Positions 27,230 through 36,305 of a stretch of DNA of 64,000 nt are shown piece by piece (position 1 is the first letter of the stretch; the number at the start of each line of letters is the position of its first letter). Source of the stretch: Paracoccus beibuensis (GTDB lineage Bacteria > Pseudomonadota > Alphaproteobacteria > Rhodobacterales > Rhodobacteraceae). The notes under the pieces were generated by a model that was not told where the DNA came from, made no database searches, and saw nothing but the letters and a program-made list of their open reading frames with translations. The position numbers and the translations under genes are program-made. The stretch covers positions 62,001 through 126,000 of the forward strand of contig NZ_JAOTBD010000001.1 of NCBI RefSeq assembly GCF_026162625.1, read 5' to 3'.

Positions 27230-27284
27230 CGTCCCGCGACGCCGGGGGGACTGGCGGTCCCCCCGCACCCCCCTGCGCGTCGCG
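27230..27284. repeat. G-run/C-run hairpin element between convergent queE and uspA
   Basis: Nested inverted repeat: outer CGCGAC (27235-27240) with GTCGCG (27279-27284), inner GGGGGGAC with GTCCCCCC (27244-27266). It shares GTCCCGCGACG.CGGGGGG and CCCCCCGCACCCCCC with the element at 42665-42716, also between convergent genes. Likely a bidirectional terminator or small repeat family. Confidence 0.65.
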
Positions 27285-27291
27285 CCGGCCT

Positions 27292-28131
27292 TCAGCGGGC
27301 CATGAACACCGGCACGCGGGCCTGTCCCAGCATGTTGCGCGTGGCGCCGCCGAGGATCGCCTGCCGCAGCCGCGAGTGACCGTAGGCGCCCATCACCACC
27401 AGATCGGCGCCGATCTCGGTTGCGCGGCGGTTGATCTCGGCGCTGATGGTCGGCGCGGTGCGGGCGAGGATCGCGATCTCGGCCCGCACCCCGTGGCGGG
27501 TCAGCATCTGCGTCAGCGCACCGCCGGGATCCGAGCGTTCGGGCCCGCTGCTGCCGGGGTCGATGCAGGTCACCTCGACCGCTCGTGCCGCCTGCAGAAG
27601 GGGCAGGGCGCGGCGTATGGCGGCCAGTGCCTCGGACGACTGGTTCCAGGCCACGAGGACGCGCTGCGGCGGCAGTGCCGGTGTCTCTGCCTTGGGAAGG
27701 ACGAGGATCGGGCAGGACCCCTCGAAGAGCGCGGCCTCGGTAATGGTTTCCGCGTCGCCCGGCTGTCCGTCGGCATAGGGGCTGGCCAGGACCGTCAGGT
27801 CCGAGAACCGCGCGCGCAGCCCGACAAGCCCCGCGATGCTGCCCGATTGCGCGACCGCCGATTCGGTGGCCCAGCAGAGGTCGGAGGCGCTGGCCATGTG
27901 CTGACGCACCCGAGCCTGAAGCGTTTCGGCATCCGTCATCGCGGTGTCGATCGCTTCTTGCAGGCCATAGGCCGCGCCGCCGGGGAAGTAGTAGCCGGGC
28001 TGGCTGTGGTCGACCCCCAGGCAGAGAATATCCAGATGCGCATCCTGCGATGCCGCCAGCGCGGCGGCTGCCTCCAGCTGCGCCATCTGGCCGGGGTGGC
28101 TGATAACGGTCAGGATCGTCTTGTAGGCCAT
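27292..28131 (-). CDS. uspA: Tandem universal stress protein, UspA type
   Basis: 279 residues with two Usp-like halves. The N-half begins MAYKTILTVISHPGQMAQLEAAAALAA. The C-half ends VVMGAYGHSRLRQAILGGATRNMLGQARVPVFMAR, containing the ATP-binding G-xx-G-x9-G pattern. It is divergent from ccoN with two FNR-type boxes between, and a uspA in this position is known in Paracoccus-type cco clusters. Probable low-oxygen stress factor; precise role unknown. Confidence 0.9.
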   Translation of the reverse strand: MAYKTILTVISHPGQMAQLEAAAALAASQDAHLDILCLGVDHSQPGYYFPGGAAYGLQEAIDTAMTDAETLQARVRQHMASASDLCWATESAVAQSGSIAGLVGLRARFSDLTVLASPYADGQPGDAETITEAALFEGSCPILVLPKAETPALPPQRVLVAWNQSSEALAAIRRALPLLQAARAVEVTCIDPGSSGPERSDPGGALTQMLTRHGVRAEIAILARTAPTISAEINRRATEIGADLVVMGAYGHSRLRQAILGGATRNMLGQARVPVFMAR

Positions 28132-28187
28132 GGTCGCCTCCGTGGTGTCTGATGGGCCGATGCTGCGTCTGCGCGTGACGACACGCC

Positions 28188-28201
28188 TTGATCAGGATCA
28201 A
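28188..28201. promoter_or_regulatory. FNR-type box 1 between uspA and ccoN
   Basis: TTGATCAGGATCAA is a perfect match to TTGAT-N4-ATCAA. Centre about 63 bp from the uspA start, so it probably activates uspA and may help ccoN. Confidence 0.85.
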
Positions 28202-28208
28202 CCGGACC

Positions 28209-28222
28209 TTGACGCAGATCAA
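28209..28222. promoter_or_regulatory. FNR-type box 2 between uspA and ccoN
   Basis: TTGACGCAGATCAA differs from the consensus at one base and from the hemN-fnrL box at one base. It is centred 21 bp (two helical turns) from box 1 and about 117 bp before the ccoN ATG, so it is the likelier ccoN site. Confidence 0.8.
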
Positions 28223-28332
28223 GGCTCGTGCCGCGCCCGGCGCCTATTTCCGGCCCATCGACAGCCCCTGACGCCGATTCGCCGGCCGATAGGCTGAAAC
28301 CGGAACGCGAGGCTTTTGGGCACGGGGACGCC

Positions 28333-29937
28333 ATGTGGAATTACGTGAAACTTATCGGACTGGGCGGCGTGGCCCTGTTCGCCGCGATCGGGGCCAACCT
28401 GGCCCGCGACCCGGCCTACATGGTCAACGCGCTGACGGTCATGCTGGTGGCGGGCGGCCTGTTCCTGTGGACGCTGCGCCGCATCGATGAGCCGGTGCCG
28501 GTCGTCAATGCGAACCAATACCTCGACGGTCCCGTGCGCTTCGGCGTCGTGGCGACCGTTCTCTGGGGAGTCGTGGGCTTTCTGGTGGGCACCTTCATCG
28601 CCTTCCAGCTGGCCTTTCCGTCGCTGAACCTGTCGGACCTGACGCAGGGCTACCTGAACTTCGGAAAGCTGCGTCCGCTGCACACCAGCGCGGTGATCTT
28701 CGCCTTCGGCGGCAACGCGCTGATCGCGACCAGCTTCTATGTCGTTCAGCGGACATCGGCGGCGCGGCTCTGGGGCGGCAACGCGGCGTGGTTCGTGTTC
28801 TGGGGCTACAACCTGTTCATCGTGCTGGCCGCGACCGGATATATCCTGGGGGCGACGCAGTCCAAGGAATATGCCGAGCCGGAATGGTATGTCGACCTGT
28901 GGCTGACCATCGTCTGGCTGGTCTACCTTGCCGTCTTCCTGGGCACGATCATCAAGCGTCGCGAGCCGCATATCTATGTCGCCAACTGGTTCTACCTGGC
29001 CTTCATCGTGACCATCGCGATGCTGCATGTGGTGAACAACCTGTCGGTCCCGGTCAGCATCTGGGGCAGCAAGTCCGTGCAGGTGTTCAGCGGCGTGCAG
29101 GACGCGATGGTGCAGTGGTGGTACGGCCACAACGCCGTCGGCTTCTTCCTGACGGCGGGCTTTCTGGGGATGATGTACTACTTCATCCCCAAGCAGGCCG
29201 AGCGCCCGGTCTATTCCTATAAGCTGTCGATCATCCACTTCTGGGCGCTGATCTTCCTCTATATATGGGCGGGTCCGCACCACCTGCACTACACCGCACT
29301 GCCCGAATGGGCCGCGACGCTTGGGATGGTGTTCTCGATCATGCTGTGGATGCCCAGCTGGGGCGGCATGATCAACGGCCTGATGACGCTGTCGGGCGCT
29401 TGGGACAAGCTGCGCACCGACCCGATCATCCGCATGATGGTCGTCGCGGTGGGCTTTTACGGCATGGCGACCTTTGAAGGGCCGATGATGTCGATCAAGT
29501 CCGTGAACAGCCTGTCGCACTATACCGACTGGACCATCGGGCATGTCCATTCCGGCGCCTTGGGCTGGAACGGGATGATCACCTTCGGCGCGCTCTATTA
29601 CCTGACGCCGCGGCTCTGGGGGCGCGAGCGGCTCTACAGCCTGTCGCTGGTCAGCTGGCACTTCTGGTTGGCGACGATCGGGATCGTCCTCTACGCCAGT
29701 TCGATGTGGGTGACCGGCATCATGGAGGGGCTGATGTGGCGCGAGGTCGACCAGAACGGCTTCCTTGTCAACGCCTTCGCCGACACCGTCGCCGCCAAGT
29801 TCCCGATGTACGTGGTGCGCGGGCTGGGTGGAGTCCTGTATCTGGCGGGCGGCATCATCATGGCCTGGAACCTGTGGGCGACCGTCGCCCGGCAGCCTCG
29901 GGCCGCCGCCGCCACTATCGCCGTTCCGGCCGAATAA
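28333..29937 (+). CDS. ccoN: cbb3-type cytochrome c oxidase subunit I CcoN
   Basis: 534-residue catalytic heme-copper subunit with 12 or more membrane helices in the cytoplasmic membrane. Recognisable: [105 protein letters not shown] (CuB and heme His) and [23 protein letters not shown]. It reduces oxygen at high affinity while pumping protons. The ATG at 28333 is favoured; the open frame upstream carries the promoter region. First gene of ccoNOQP. Confidence 0.97.
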   Translation: MWNYVKLIGLGGVALFAAIGANLARDPAYMVNALTVMLVAGGLFLWTLRRIDEPVPVVNANQYLDGPVRFGVVATVLWGVVGFLVGTFIAFQLAFPSLNLSDLTQGYLNFGKLRPLHTSAVIFAFGGNALIATSFYVVQRTSAARLWGGNAAWFVFWGYNLFIVLAATGYILGATQSKEYAEPEWYVDLWLTIVWLVYLAVFLGTIIKRREPHIYVANWFYLAFIVTIAMLHVVNNLSVPVSIWGSKSVQVFSGVQDAMVQWWYGHNAVGFFLTAGFLGMMYYFIPKQAERPVYSYKLSIIHFWALIFLYIWAGPHHLHYTALPEWAATLGMVFSIMLWMPSWGGMINGLMTLSGAWDKLRTDPIIRMMVVAVGFYGMATFEGPMMSIKSVNSLSHYTDWTIGHVHSGALGWNGMITFGALYYLTPRLWGRERLYSLSLVSWHFWLATIGIVLYASSMWVTGIMEGLMWREVDQNGFLVNAFADTVAAKFPMYVVRGLGGVLYLAGGIIMAWNLWATVARQPRAAAATIAVPAE

Positions 29938-29947
29938 GGGGCAGATC

Positions 29948-30670
29948 ATGGCCATCCTGGAAAAGCACAAGATCCTGGAAAAGAACGCGACGCTGCTGCT
30001 GATCTTTTCCTTCCTGGTCGTCACCATCGGCGGCATCGTCCAGATCACCCCGCTGTTCTATCTGGAAAATACCATCGAGAAGGTGGAGGGCGTCCGCCCC
30101 TACACCCCGCTGGAGCTGACCGGCCGCGACATCTATGTCCGCGAGGGCTGCTATGTCTGCCACAGCCAGATGATCCGCCCCATGCGGGACGAGGTCGAAC
30201 GCTATGGCCATTACAGCCTAGCGGCCGAATCGATGTACGACCACCCGTTCCAATGGGGCTCCAAGCGCACCGGCCCCGACCTGGCGCGCGTCGGCAGCCG
30301 CTATTCCGACGAGTGGCACATCGACCACCTGCGCAATCCGCGTTCGGTCGTGCCGGAATCGATCATGCCCTCCTATGGGTTCCTGCTGGACCGGGTAATC
30401 ACGCCCGACCACATCCGCGACCGTCTGCGCACGGATGAAACCGTCGGCGTGCCCTATACCGACGACATGCTTCAGAACGCCGTGGCCGATTTCCGCGCCC
30501 AGGCCGATCCGTTCGGCGACCCGGCCCTGCAGGACCGGTATCCCGGCGCGCAGATGCGCAACTTCGACCGCCAGCCCCAGTTGACCGAGATGGACGCCCT
30601 GATCGCCTATCTGCAGATCCTGGGCACGATGGTCGACTTCTCGACCTTCGAACCCGACCCGAACCGCTGA
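29948..30670 (+). CDS. ccoO: cbb3-type cytochrome c oxidase subunit II CcoO
   Basis: 240-residue membrane-anchored monoheme cytochrome c. One N-terminal helix (about 15-37), then periplasmic domain with the heme site [13 protein letters not shown] (C68, C71, H72). [43 protein letters not shown] supplies the axial Met region. Starts 10 bp after ccoN. Transfers electrons from CcoP to CcoN. Confidence 0.97.
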   Translation: MAILEKHKILEKNATLLLIFSFLVVTIGGIVQITPLFYLENTIEKVEGVRPYTPLELTGRDIYVREGCYVCHSQMIRPMRDEVERYGHYSLAAESMYDHPFQWGSKRTGPDLARVGSRYSDEWHIDHLRNPRSVVPESIMPSYGFLLDRVITPDHIRDRLRTDETVGVPYTDDMLQNAVADFRAQADPFGDPALQDRYPGAQMRNFDRQPQLTEMDALIAYLQILGTMVDFSTFEPDPNR

Positions 30671-30677
30671 GGCCGCC

Positions 30678-30866
30678 ATGGAAACCTATAGCTTCCTTCG
30701 CACGCTGGCCGACAGCTGGGTCCTGCTGGCGCTGACGCTGATTTTCCTGTGCGTGATCGGGTTCGTGTTCCGCCCCGGAGCGCGCCGCGCCCAGAAGGAC
30801 GCCGCCGAAAGCATCTTCCGCAACGAAACCCGTCCGGCCGAGGACAAGACCAAGGAGGACCGCTGA
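30678..30866 (+). CDS. ccoQ: cbb3-type oxidase small subunit CcoQ
   Basis: 62 residues with one membrane helix ([18 protein letters not shown], about 14-31) and a charged cytoplasmic tail ([20 protein letters not shown]). CcoQ stabilises the cbb3 complex. Its position between ccoO and ccoP is decisive. The stop overlaps the ccoP ATG by 1 bp. Confidence 0.93.
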   Translation: METYSFLRTLADSWVLLALTLIFLCVIGFVFRPGARRAQKDAAESIFRNETRPAEDKTKEDR

Positions 30867-31882
30867 TGTCCGACGAGCCCCGGAAACCGGCGGATGACGC
30901 CGAGAGGATCGGCCTGCGCCGTGCCGCCGCCGATGTCGAACATGCCGCCAAGTTGGCGGGCGACATCCCGCCGCGTCCCGCCCCCGACCAGCCGGTCGCG
31001 CCCAAGACCCGCCGCAAGGGGCGTCATGGGGTGGCGCTGCAGGAAACGCCCTCGACCGGCCACGAATGGGACGGGATCACCGAATACGACAACCCGATGC
31101 CGCGCTGGTGGCTGTGGACCTTCTATGCCACGATTGCCTGGGCGATCGGCTATGTCGTCGCCTATCCGGCCATTCCCCTGGTGACGCAGGCGACCCAGGG
31201 CCTGCTGCAGACCGACACCCGAGAGGAGGTCGCAGCCGAGATCGACCGCTTTGCCGCAGCGAACGCGCCGGTCCAGGCCGCCCTTGTCGCAGCACCGCTG
31301 GAGCAGATACCCGCCGATCCGCAACTGACCGGCTATGCCACGAATGCGGGCGCGGCGCTTTACCGGACATGGTGCGCGCAGTGCCACGGCGCGGGTGCGG
31401 CCGGGGGCGCGGGCTATCCGAACCTGCTGGACGACAGCTGGCTCTGGGGCGGCAGCCTGGCCGACATCCACCAGACCCTGCAGCACGGCATCCGCGACCC
31501 GCTGGACCCCGAGACGCGCTATTCCGAGATGCCGCGCTTCGGCACCGACGGGTTGCTGGACCGGGCGCAGATCGTGCAGGTCACCGACCACGTCCTGTCG
31601 CTGTCGGGCCTGCCGCATGACGCCGCCCGCGCGGCCGAAGGCGCGGCGATCTTCGCCGACAACTGCGCGGCCTGTCACATGGAGGACGGCAGCGGCAGCC
31701 GCGACCAGGGCGCGCCCGCGCTGAACGACCAGGTCTGGCTCTATGGCAGCGACCGCGACACGCTGGACCGCATCATCAGCCAAGGTCCCTATGGCGTGAT
31801 GCCGGCCTGGTCCAGCCGCCTGACCGAGGCCGAGATCCGTGCCCTTGCCGTCTATGTCCACGGGCTGGGCGGCGGCGAATAG
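30866..31882 (+). CDS. ccoP: cbb3-type cytochrome c oxidase subunit III CcoP, extended N-terminus
   Basis: 338 residues, diheme cytochrome c that accepts electrons from the bc1 side. Heme sites WCAQCH (C170, C173, H174) and NCAACH (C267, C270, H271). One membrane helix at about 82-104 ([20 protein letters not shown]) after the family motif [17 protein letters not shown]. About 50 extra hydrophilic residues precede this motif ([20 protein letters not shown], then a Pro-rich basic stretch), longer than in most CcoP. The assembly genes ccoGHIS are not downstream here. Confidence 0.96.
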   Translation: MSDEPRKPADDAERIGLRRAAADVEHAAKLAGDIPPRPAPDQPVAPKTRRKGRHGVALQETPSTGHEWDGITEYDNPMPRWWLWTFYATIAWAIGYVVAYPAIPLVTQATQGLLQTDTREEVAAEIDRFAAANAPVQAALVAAPLEQIPADPQLTGYATNAGAALYRTWCAQCHGAGAAGGAGYPNLLDDSWLWGGSLADIHQTLQHGIRDPLDPETRYSEMPRFGTDGLLDRAQIVQVTDHVLSLSGLPHDAARAAEGAAIFADNCAACHMEDGSGSRDQGAPALNDQVWLYGSDRDTLDRIISQGPYGVMPAWSSRLTEAEIRALAVYVHGLGGGE

Positions 31883-31901
31883 CCGCCCGGTTCACCGGTT
31901 T

Positions 31902-32065
31902 CCGTGCCCGCGCTTCGGCACGGAAAAGACCGGTCCCCCGTCCTGTTCGCGCGTTCCTCGGGGGACCGGCACCTTCTTCGCGGCCCAAGACCGCGAGACC
32001 AGCTTTCGCGCCGGCCCGACCGCGTGGAAATCCGACCCCCGATCTCTTGCGCGTCCGATCGGGGG
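31902..32065. terminator. Three successive hairpins between convergent ccoP and miaB
   Basis: CCGTGCC/GGCACGG (31902-31923, followed by AAAA), CCGGTCCCCCG/CGGGGGACCGG (31930-31969, 11-bp stem) and CCCCCGATC/GATCGGGGG (32036-32065, 9-bp stem). All stems are perfect. The array probably ends both transcripts; the long loops of the second and third make simple intrinsic termination less certain. Confidence 0.6.
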
Positions 32066-32075
32066 CCGATTACCC

Positions 32076-33407
32076 TCAGGCCACCAGCTCTCCGCGCAGC
32101 GAATTCGGGGCGCTTTCCACGATCCTGACCCGCACCAGATCGCCGACCTGCGCCTGCGGCGCCTCGACGAAGACCGAATGCAGGTAGTCGGACTTGCCGA
32201 CCATCTGGCCCGCCTCGCGGCCCGCCTTCTCGAACAGCACGCCAAGCGTGCGGCCGACCATCGATTGCTGCGCCGCCTTCTGCTGGCGGGTCAGCAGGGC
32301 CTGCAGTTCCTGCAGGCGGGCATCGGCCACGGCGCCGTCGACCTCGGGGCGGTCATAGGCGGGGGTGCCGGGGCGGGGCGAATACTTGAAGCTGAAGGCC
32401 GTGCCGAAGCCGACCTGTTCGACCAGCCGCAGCGTGTCCCGGTGGTCCTCGTCGGTCTCTCCGGGAAAGCCCACGATGAAGTCGCTGGTCAGCAGGATGT
32501 CGGGCCGCGCCTCGCGGATGCGGTCGATCAGGCGCAGGTACTGGTCGGCGGTGTGCTTGCGGTTCATCGCCTTCAGGATGCGGTCGCTGCCCGACTGCAC
32601 CGGCAGGTGCAGATAGGGCATCAGCTGCGGGATGTCGCGATGCGCCGAAATCAGGTCGTCGGCCATGTCGTTGGGATGGCTGGTCGTATAGCGGATGCGG
32701 TCCAGCCCCGGCACCTCGCCAAGGGCGCGGATCAGCCGGCCAAAGCCCCATTCGCCGTCGCTGCCCGCCCCGTGCCAGCCGTTGACGTTCTGGCCCAGCA
32801 GGGTGACCTCGCGCACGCCGCGTTCCACGAGATCGCGGGCCTCTCGCATGATGCGGTCCACGGGTCGGCTGACCTCGGCCCCGCGGGTGTAGGGGACGAC
32901 GCAGAAGGCGCAGAACTTGTCGCAGCCCTCTTGCACCGTCAGGAAGGCCGCGGGCGCGCGGCGGGTGGCGCGGCGTTCGGGCAGGTGGTCGAACTTGTCT
33001 TCCTCGGGGAAGTCGGTGACGATCGCGGGCGCCTCTCCGCGCACCATCGCGGGCAGGCGGTGATAGGTCTGCGGCCCCACCACCAGGTCGACCAGCGGCA
33101 TGCGGCGGACGATCTCCTGGCCCTCGGCCTGGGCCACGCAGCCGGCGACGCCGATCTTCAGGTCCGGCTTCTCTGCCTTCAGCGGCTTCAGCCGGCCGAG
33201 ATCGCTATAAAGCTTCTCGGCCGCCTTCTCGCGGATGTGGCAGGTGTTCAGCAGGACCATGTCGGCATCGCCCTGATCCTCGGTCAGGACATAGCCTTCG
33301 GCGCCCATCGCCTCGGCCATGCGCTGGCTGTCATAGACGTTCATCTGGCAGCCATAGGTCTTGATGAAAAGCTTCTTGACGGCCTTCGAGGGGGCGTGCT
33401 GGGTCAT
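32076..33407 (-). CDS. miaB: tRNA-2-methylthio-N6-dimethylallyladenosine synthase MiaB
   Basis: 443-residue methylthiotransferase acting on A37 of tRNAs that read UNN codons. UPF0004 domain Cys at 20 ([15 protein letters not shown]), about 56 (NTCHIREKA) and about 90 (GVAGCVAQ) bind the auxiliary cluster. The radical SAM motif is [22 protein letters not shown] domain closes the protein ([21 protein letters not shown]). [14 protein letters not shown] fits MiaB rather than RimO or MtaB. Confidence 0.97.
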   Translation of the reverse strand: MTQHAPSKAVKKLFIKTYGCQMNVYDSQRMAEAMGAEGYVLTEDQGDADMVLLNTCHIREKAAEKLYSDLGRLKPLKAEKPDLKIGVAGCVAQAEGQEIVRRMPLVDLVVGPQTYHRLPAMVRGEAPAIVTDFPEEDKFDHLPERRATRRAPAAFLTVQEGCDKFCAFCVVPYTRGAEVSRPVDRIMREARDLVERGVREVTLLGQNVNGWHGAGSDGEWGFGRLIRALGEVPGLDRIRYTTSHPNDMADDLISAHRDIPQLMPYLHLPVQSGSDRILKAMNRKHTADQYLRLIDRIREARPDILLTSDFIVGFPGETDEDHRDTLRLVEQVGFGTAFSFKYSPRPGTPAYDRPEVDGAVADARLQELQALLTRQQKAAQQSMVGRTLGVLFEKAGREAGQMVGKSDYLHSVFVEAPQAQVGDLVRVRIVESAPNSLRGELVA

Positions 33408-33466
33408 GACATGCGGTCCTTGGGATCCGCGTGCTGATACAGGAAAGCACTGGTCTTGGAAAGCGC

Positions 33467-34621
33467 TCAGGCCATGGCCGGCACCTGCTGCCGCAGCGGC
33501 AGGACAAGCGGTGTCCCGCGGCGGGCGTGATGCTGCGCCAGCCGGCGCGCCTGGCCGCCCAAGGGGGTCAGGCGCGCCTTGGGCAGTTCGACGTCGGGCC
33601 CCGTCATTCCGGCAAGCCGCATGATGGTGGCGCGGGTGTCCGGATCGTGGGTCTTCAGGGCTTCCGGCCCGGCATACATCGATTCGGTCACGGCGCCGTT
33701 GGCATGGACCAACTCGTGCCGGGGCAGCAGGATGTGGATGTAGGTGACCGTCGCCAGGTCCTCCACGACGTCGATCCCCCTGACCGCGACCAGCTGCTTG
33801 GCGGCGACAAGGATTTCGGCCGATCCGAACCGTGCCTCGGCCGTGGCCGAGCGGATCAGCATCCGATGCTGGGGCGACACGAGGAGGTCGCGGTCCGGCA
33901 TCCCCGGCCCCAATGCACCCGCCGAAAGGCGGATGGGCCGCAGATGGGCGGCGTCGGCATCCAGATGCACCTCGCGGGTCCCGATCCAGAGGATCGGCTG
34001 CGCACCGCTGTCGACCGTCAGGACCAGATCGCCCACCGCCAGGCCCTCGATCGCGCAGGGACCGTGCGGCGTCGCGATCATCGTGCCGGGGGTGAAGCAG
34101 GTCGCGGACCTCGGGCTTTCGGCCGGGGGCGGCGCGAAGCGGTCGAAGGTGAGCTGCCCTGTTCCGGGTCCCGGATAGAAGAGGTTGGTCTTGTCAGTCG
34201 GAAAGCTGCGCGACAGATCGAGGACCAGATGCCCGCCGCTGCCCTGGTTTTCCAGCACGATGTGATTTTCGCCGCCGCCCATGCCTGCGACCAGATCGTC
34301 TTTGGGAACCAGCCGCGCGAATGTCGGGCTGCTGCCGGGCTTGGGCCAGCCCGCGCCGTTCGCATAGGGGTCGCCCCCGGGGTCCTGCGCCGGATCGTAT
34401 TTCTGGATGTCCCAGAACTGGCCGTTCCTGAAGGTCGTGTCGGTGCCGTTGGTGTTTCCCACCCAGACCAGCCGGTAGTAGTCGGTCGACCCGCCGACGG
34501 CCGAAGCGTCCCTTACCTCCATCCCGAAGCCCGGATCGCCGGGGTTGCGGAAGTTGGTCGGCTGGCTGGCGGTCCGCGCCAGGTGATTGCCCGTGAAGAC
34601 CAGCGGTCCCGAATAGTTCAT
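33467..34621 (-). CDS. Hint (Hedgehog/intein-like) domain protein
   Basis: About 384 residues from the ATG at 34621; the open frame runs 57 residues further upstream but that part looks non-coding. An N-terminal region rich in Gly, Asp and Asn ([41 protein letters not shown]) resembles extracellular bead-like proteins. A Hint_2 domain starts at about Cys175: [28 protein letters not shown], then VSPQHRMLI and [18 protein letters not shown]. Hint_2 proteins are frequent in Rhodobacteraceae and may be secreted by a type I system. Whether it self-cleaves is unknown. The C-terminal about 60 residues are basic. Confidence 0.75.
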   Translation of the reverse strand: MNYSGPLVFTGNHLARTASQPTNFRNPGDPGFGMEVRDASAVGGSTDYYRLVWVGNTNGTDTTFRNGQFWDIQKYDPAQDPGGDPYANGAGWPKPGSSPTFARLVPKDDLVAGMGGGENHIVLENQGSGGHLVLDLSRSFPTDKTNLFYPGPGTGQLTFDRFAPPPAESPRSATCFTPGTMIATPHGPCAIEGLAVGDLVLTVDSGAQPILWIGTREVHLDADAAHLRPIRLSAGALGPGMPDRDLLVSPQHRMLIRSATAEARFGSAEILVAAKQLVAVRGIDVVEDLATVTYIHILLPRHELVHANGAVTESMYAGPEALKTHDPDTRATIMRLAGMTGPDVELPKARLTPLGGQARRLAQHHARRGTPLVLPLRQQVPAMA

Positions 34622-34834
34622 CTTGACGACGCCTCTGCTGCCGGTGCCGAAGGTCCGGGCTGATCTGCATGATGGTGAGGTGCGCCGTTCTGGTGCGGCC
34701 GGGTTCTTCGCGAACCCGGTGACATTGTGGCCCCCGATCAGGGCCGTGACGGGTGAAAGGTAACCCTGCTGAGGGCGTTCCGCCAAACCCAAAGTCCATC
34801 AAATGCGTCGCATGCGGCCTTGCGTGTGCGGCCA

Positions 34835-34863
34835 TTGAACGTGCGGTTCCGGGCGGATAGCCT
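34835..34863 (+). promoter_or_regulatory. Putative promoter of the omega-transaminase gene
   Basis: TTGAAC, 17-bp spacer, TAGCCT. The predicted start of transcription (about 34870) falls inside the inverted repeat 34861-34883. Prediction from sequence only. Confidence 0.45.
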
Positions 34864-34883
34864 GTGACCGAACCGGTCACAGG
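34861..34883 (+). promoter_or_regulatory. Perfect 10-bp inverted repeat before the omega-transaminase
   Basis: CCTGTGACCG and CGGTCACAGG flank a 3-bp centre. The right arm runs into AGGAG, the probable ribosome site, 8 bp before the ATG at 34893, and the left arm overlaps the predicted -10. It could be a repressor operator or, in RNA, a hairpin hiding the ribosome site. Confidence 0.6.
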
Positions 34884-34892
34884 AGCATCACG

Positions 34893-36254
34893 ATGACGAC
34901 CCCGCAAAGCTGGGAAGCCCGCGCCGACGAATATTCGCTCTACGGCTTTACCGACCTGCCAAGCGTGCACAAGCGCGGCGCCGTCGTGCTGACGCATGGC
35001 GAGGGACCCTATGTCGTCGACGTGAACGGCAACCGCTACCTGGACGCCAATTCGGGCCTGTGGAACATGGTCGCGGGCTTCGACCACAAGGGTCTGGCCG
35101 AGGCCGCCAAGGCGCAGTACGACCGCTTTCCCGGCTATCACGCGTTCTTCGGCCGGATGTCCGACCAGACGGTGATGCTGTCGGAAAAGCTGGTCGAGGT
35201 GTCGCCGTTCGCGCGCGGCAAGGTGTTCTATACAAACTCGGGGTCCGAGGCGAACGACACCATGGTCAAGATGCTGTGGTTCATGCACGCCAGCGAAGGG
35301 AACCCGCAAAAGCGCAAGATCCTGACGCGCTGGAACGCCTATCACGGCGTGACGGCGGTCTCGGCCTCCATGACCGGCAAGCCCTATAACGAGGTGTTCG
35401 GCCTGCCGCTGCCGGGCTTCATCCACCTGACCTGCCCGCATTACTGGCGCTTCGGCCAGGAGGGCGAGACCGAGGAGCAGTTCACGCAACGCCTGGCACG
35501 CGAGCTGGACGAGACGATCGAAGCCGAGGGCGCCGACACCATCGCGGGCTTCTTCGCCGAACCCGTGCAGGGGGCAGGGGGCGTGATCCCGCCGTCCGCC
35601 GGTTACTTCCAGGCGATCATGCCGGTGCTGAAGAAGCACGGCATCCCCATGATTGCGGACGAGGTGATCACGGGCTTCGGCCGCACCGGGAACACCTGGG
35701 GCAGCCAGACCTATGACTTCGTGCCCGACGCCATCATCAGCTCCAAGAACCTGACGGCGGGCCTCTTCCCGATGGGCGCGGTGATCCTGGGGCCGGAACT
35801 GACGGACCGCCTGCAGGCCGCGATCGACAAGATAGAGGAGTTCCCGCACGGCTTCACCGCATCCGGGCACCCGGTCGGCTGCGCGGTCGCGCTGAAGGCC
35901 ATCGACGTCGTGATGAACGAGGGGCTGGCCCAGAACGTCGTCGACCTCGCCCCTCGCTTCGAGGACGGGCTGCGCCAGCTGGCCCAGAACCCGAACATCG
36001 GCGAATACCGCGGCGTGGGCTTCATGTGGGCGCTGGAGGCGGTGCGCGACAAGGCCACCAAGACCCCGTTCGAGGGGCACCTGTCGGTCAGCGAACGCAT
36101 CGCCAACACCTGCACCGACATGGGCCTGATCTGCCGCCCGCTGGGTCAGTCCATCGTCCTCTGCCCGCCCTTCATCCTGACGACCGCGCAGATGGACGAG
36201 ATGTTCGAGAAGCTAGACAAGGCGCTCGGGAAGGTCTTCGCCGAACTGGCATGA
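34893..36254 (+). CDS. Class III omega-amino acid:pyruvate aminotransferase
   Basis: 453-residue PLP-dependent fold type I transaminase. Matches the Paracoccus/Rhodobacter omega-transaminase group: WEARADEYSLYGFTDLPSVHKRG, NSGLWNMVAGFDHKGL, FYTNSGSEANDTMVKMLWF, WNAYHGVTAVSASMTG, IADEVITGFGRTGNTWG and the PLP Lys in IISSKNLTAGLFPMGAV (about 290). Arg at about 415 (GLICRPLGQSIVLCPPF) would bind the substrate carboxylate. It moves amino groups from amines or omega-amino acids to pyruvate; the natural substrate is not clear from context. Single gene with its own promoter and hairpin terminator. Confidence 0.9.
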   Translation: MTTPQSWEARADEYSLYGFTDLPSVHKRGAVVLTHGEGPYVVDVNGNRYLDANSGLWNMVAGFDHKGLAEAAKAQYDRFPGYHAFFGRMSDQTVMLSEKLVEVSPFARGKVFYTNSGSEANDTMVKMLWFMHASEGNPQKRKILTRWNAYHGVTAVSASMTGKPYNEVFGLPLPGFIHLTCPHYWRFGQEGETEEQFTQRLARELDETIEAEGADTIAGFFAEPVQGAGGVIPPSAGYFQAIMPVLKKHGIPMIADEVITGFGRTGNTWGSQTYDFVPDAIISSKNLTAGLFPMGAVILGPELTDRLQAAIDKIEEFPHGFTASGHPVGCAVALKAIDVVMNEGLAQNVVDLAPRFEDGLRQLAQNPNIGEYRGVGFMWALEAVRDKATKTPFEGHLSVSERIANTCTDMGLICRPLGQSIVLCPPFILTTAQMDEMFEKLDKALGKVFAELA

Positions 36255-36271
36255 CGTGATCCGAATTGATC

Positions 36272-36305
36272 CGAACGCAGGCAGGGCGTCCCCGGCCTGC
36301 GTTCG
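36272..36305 (+). terminator. Hairpin after the omega-transaminase
   Basis: CGAACGCAGGC and GCCTGCGTTCG form a perfect 11-bp stem with a 12-base loop, 18 bp after the stop. The T-run is missing (TTCCG follows), so it is a terminator-like structure. Confidence 0.6.

Noticed and set aside
28219-30048. Open frame of 609 residues on the minus strand opposite ccoN
   Set aside because: Shadow frame; charged low-information sequence opposite a complete ccoN.
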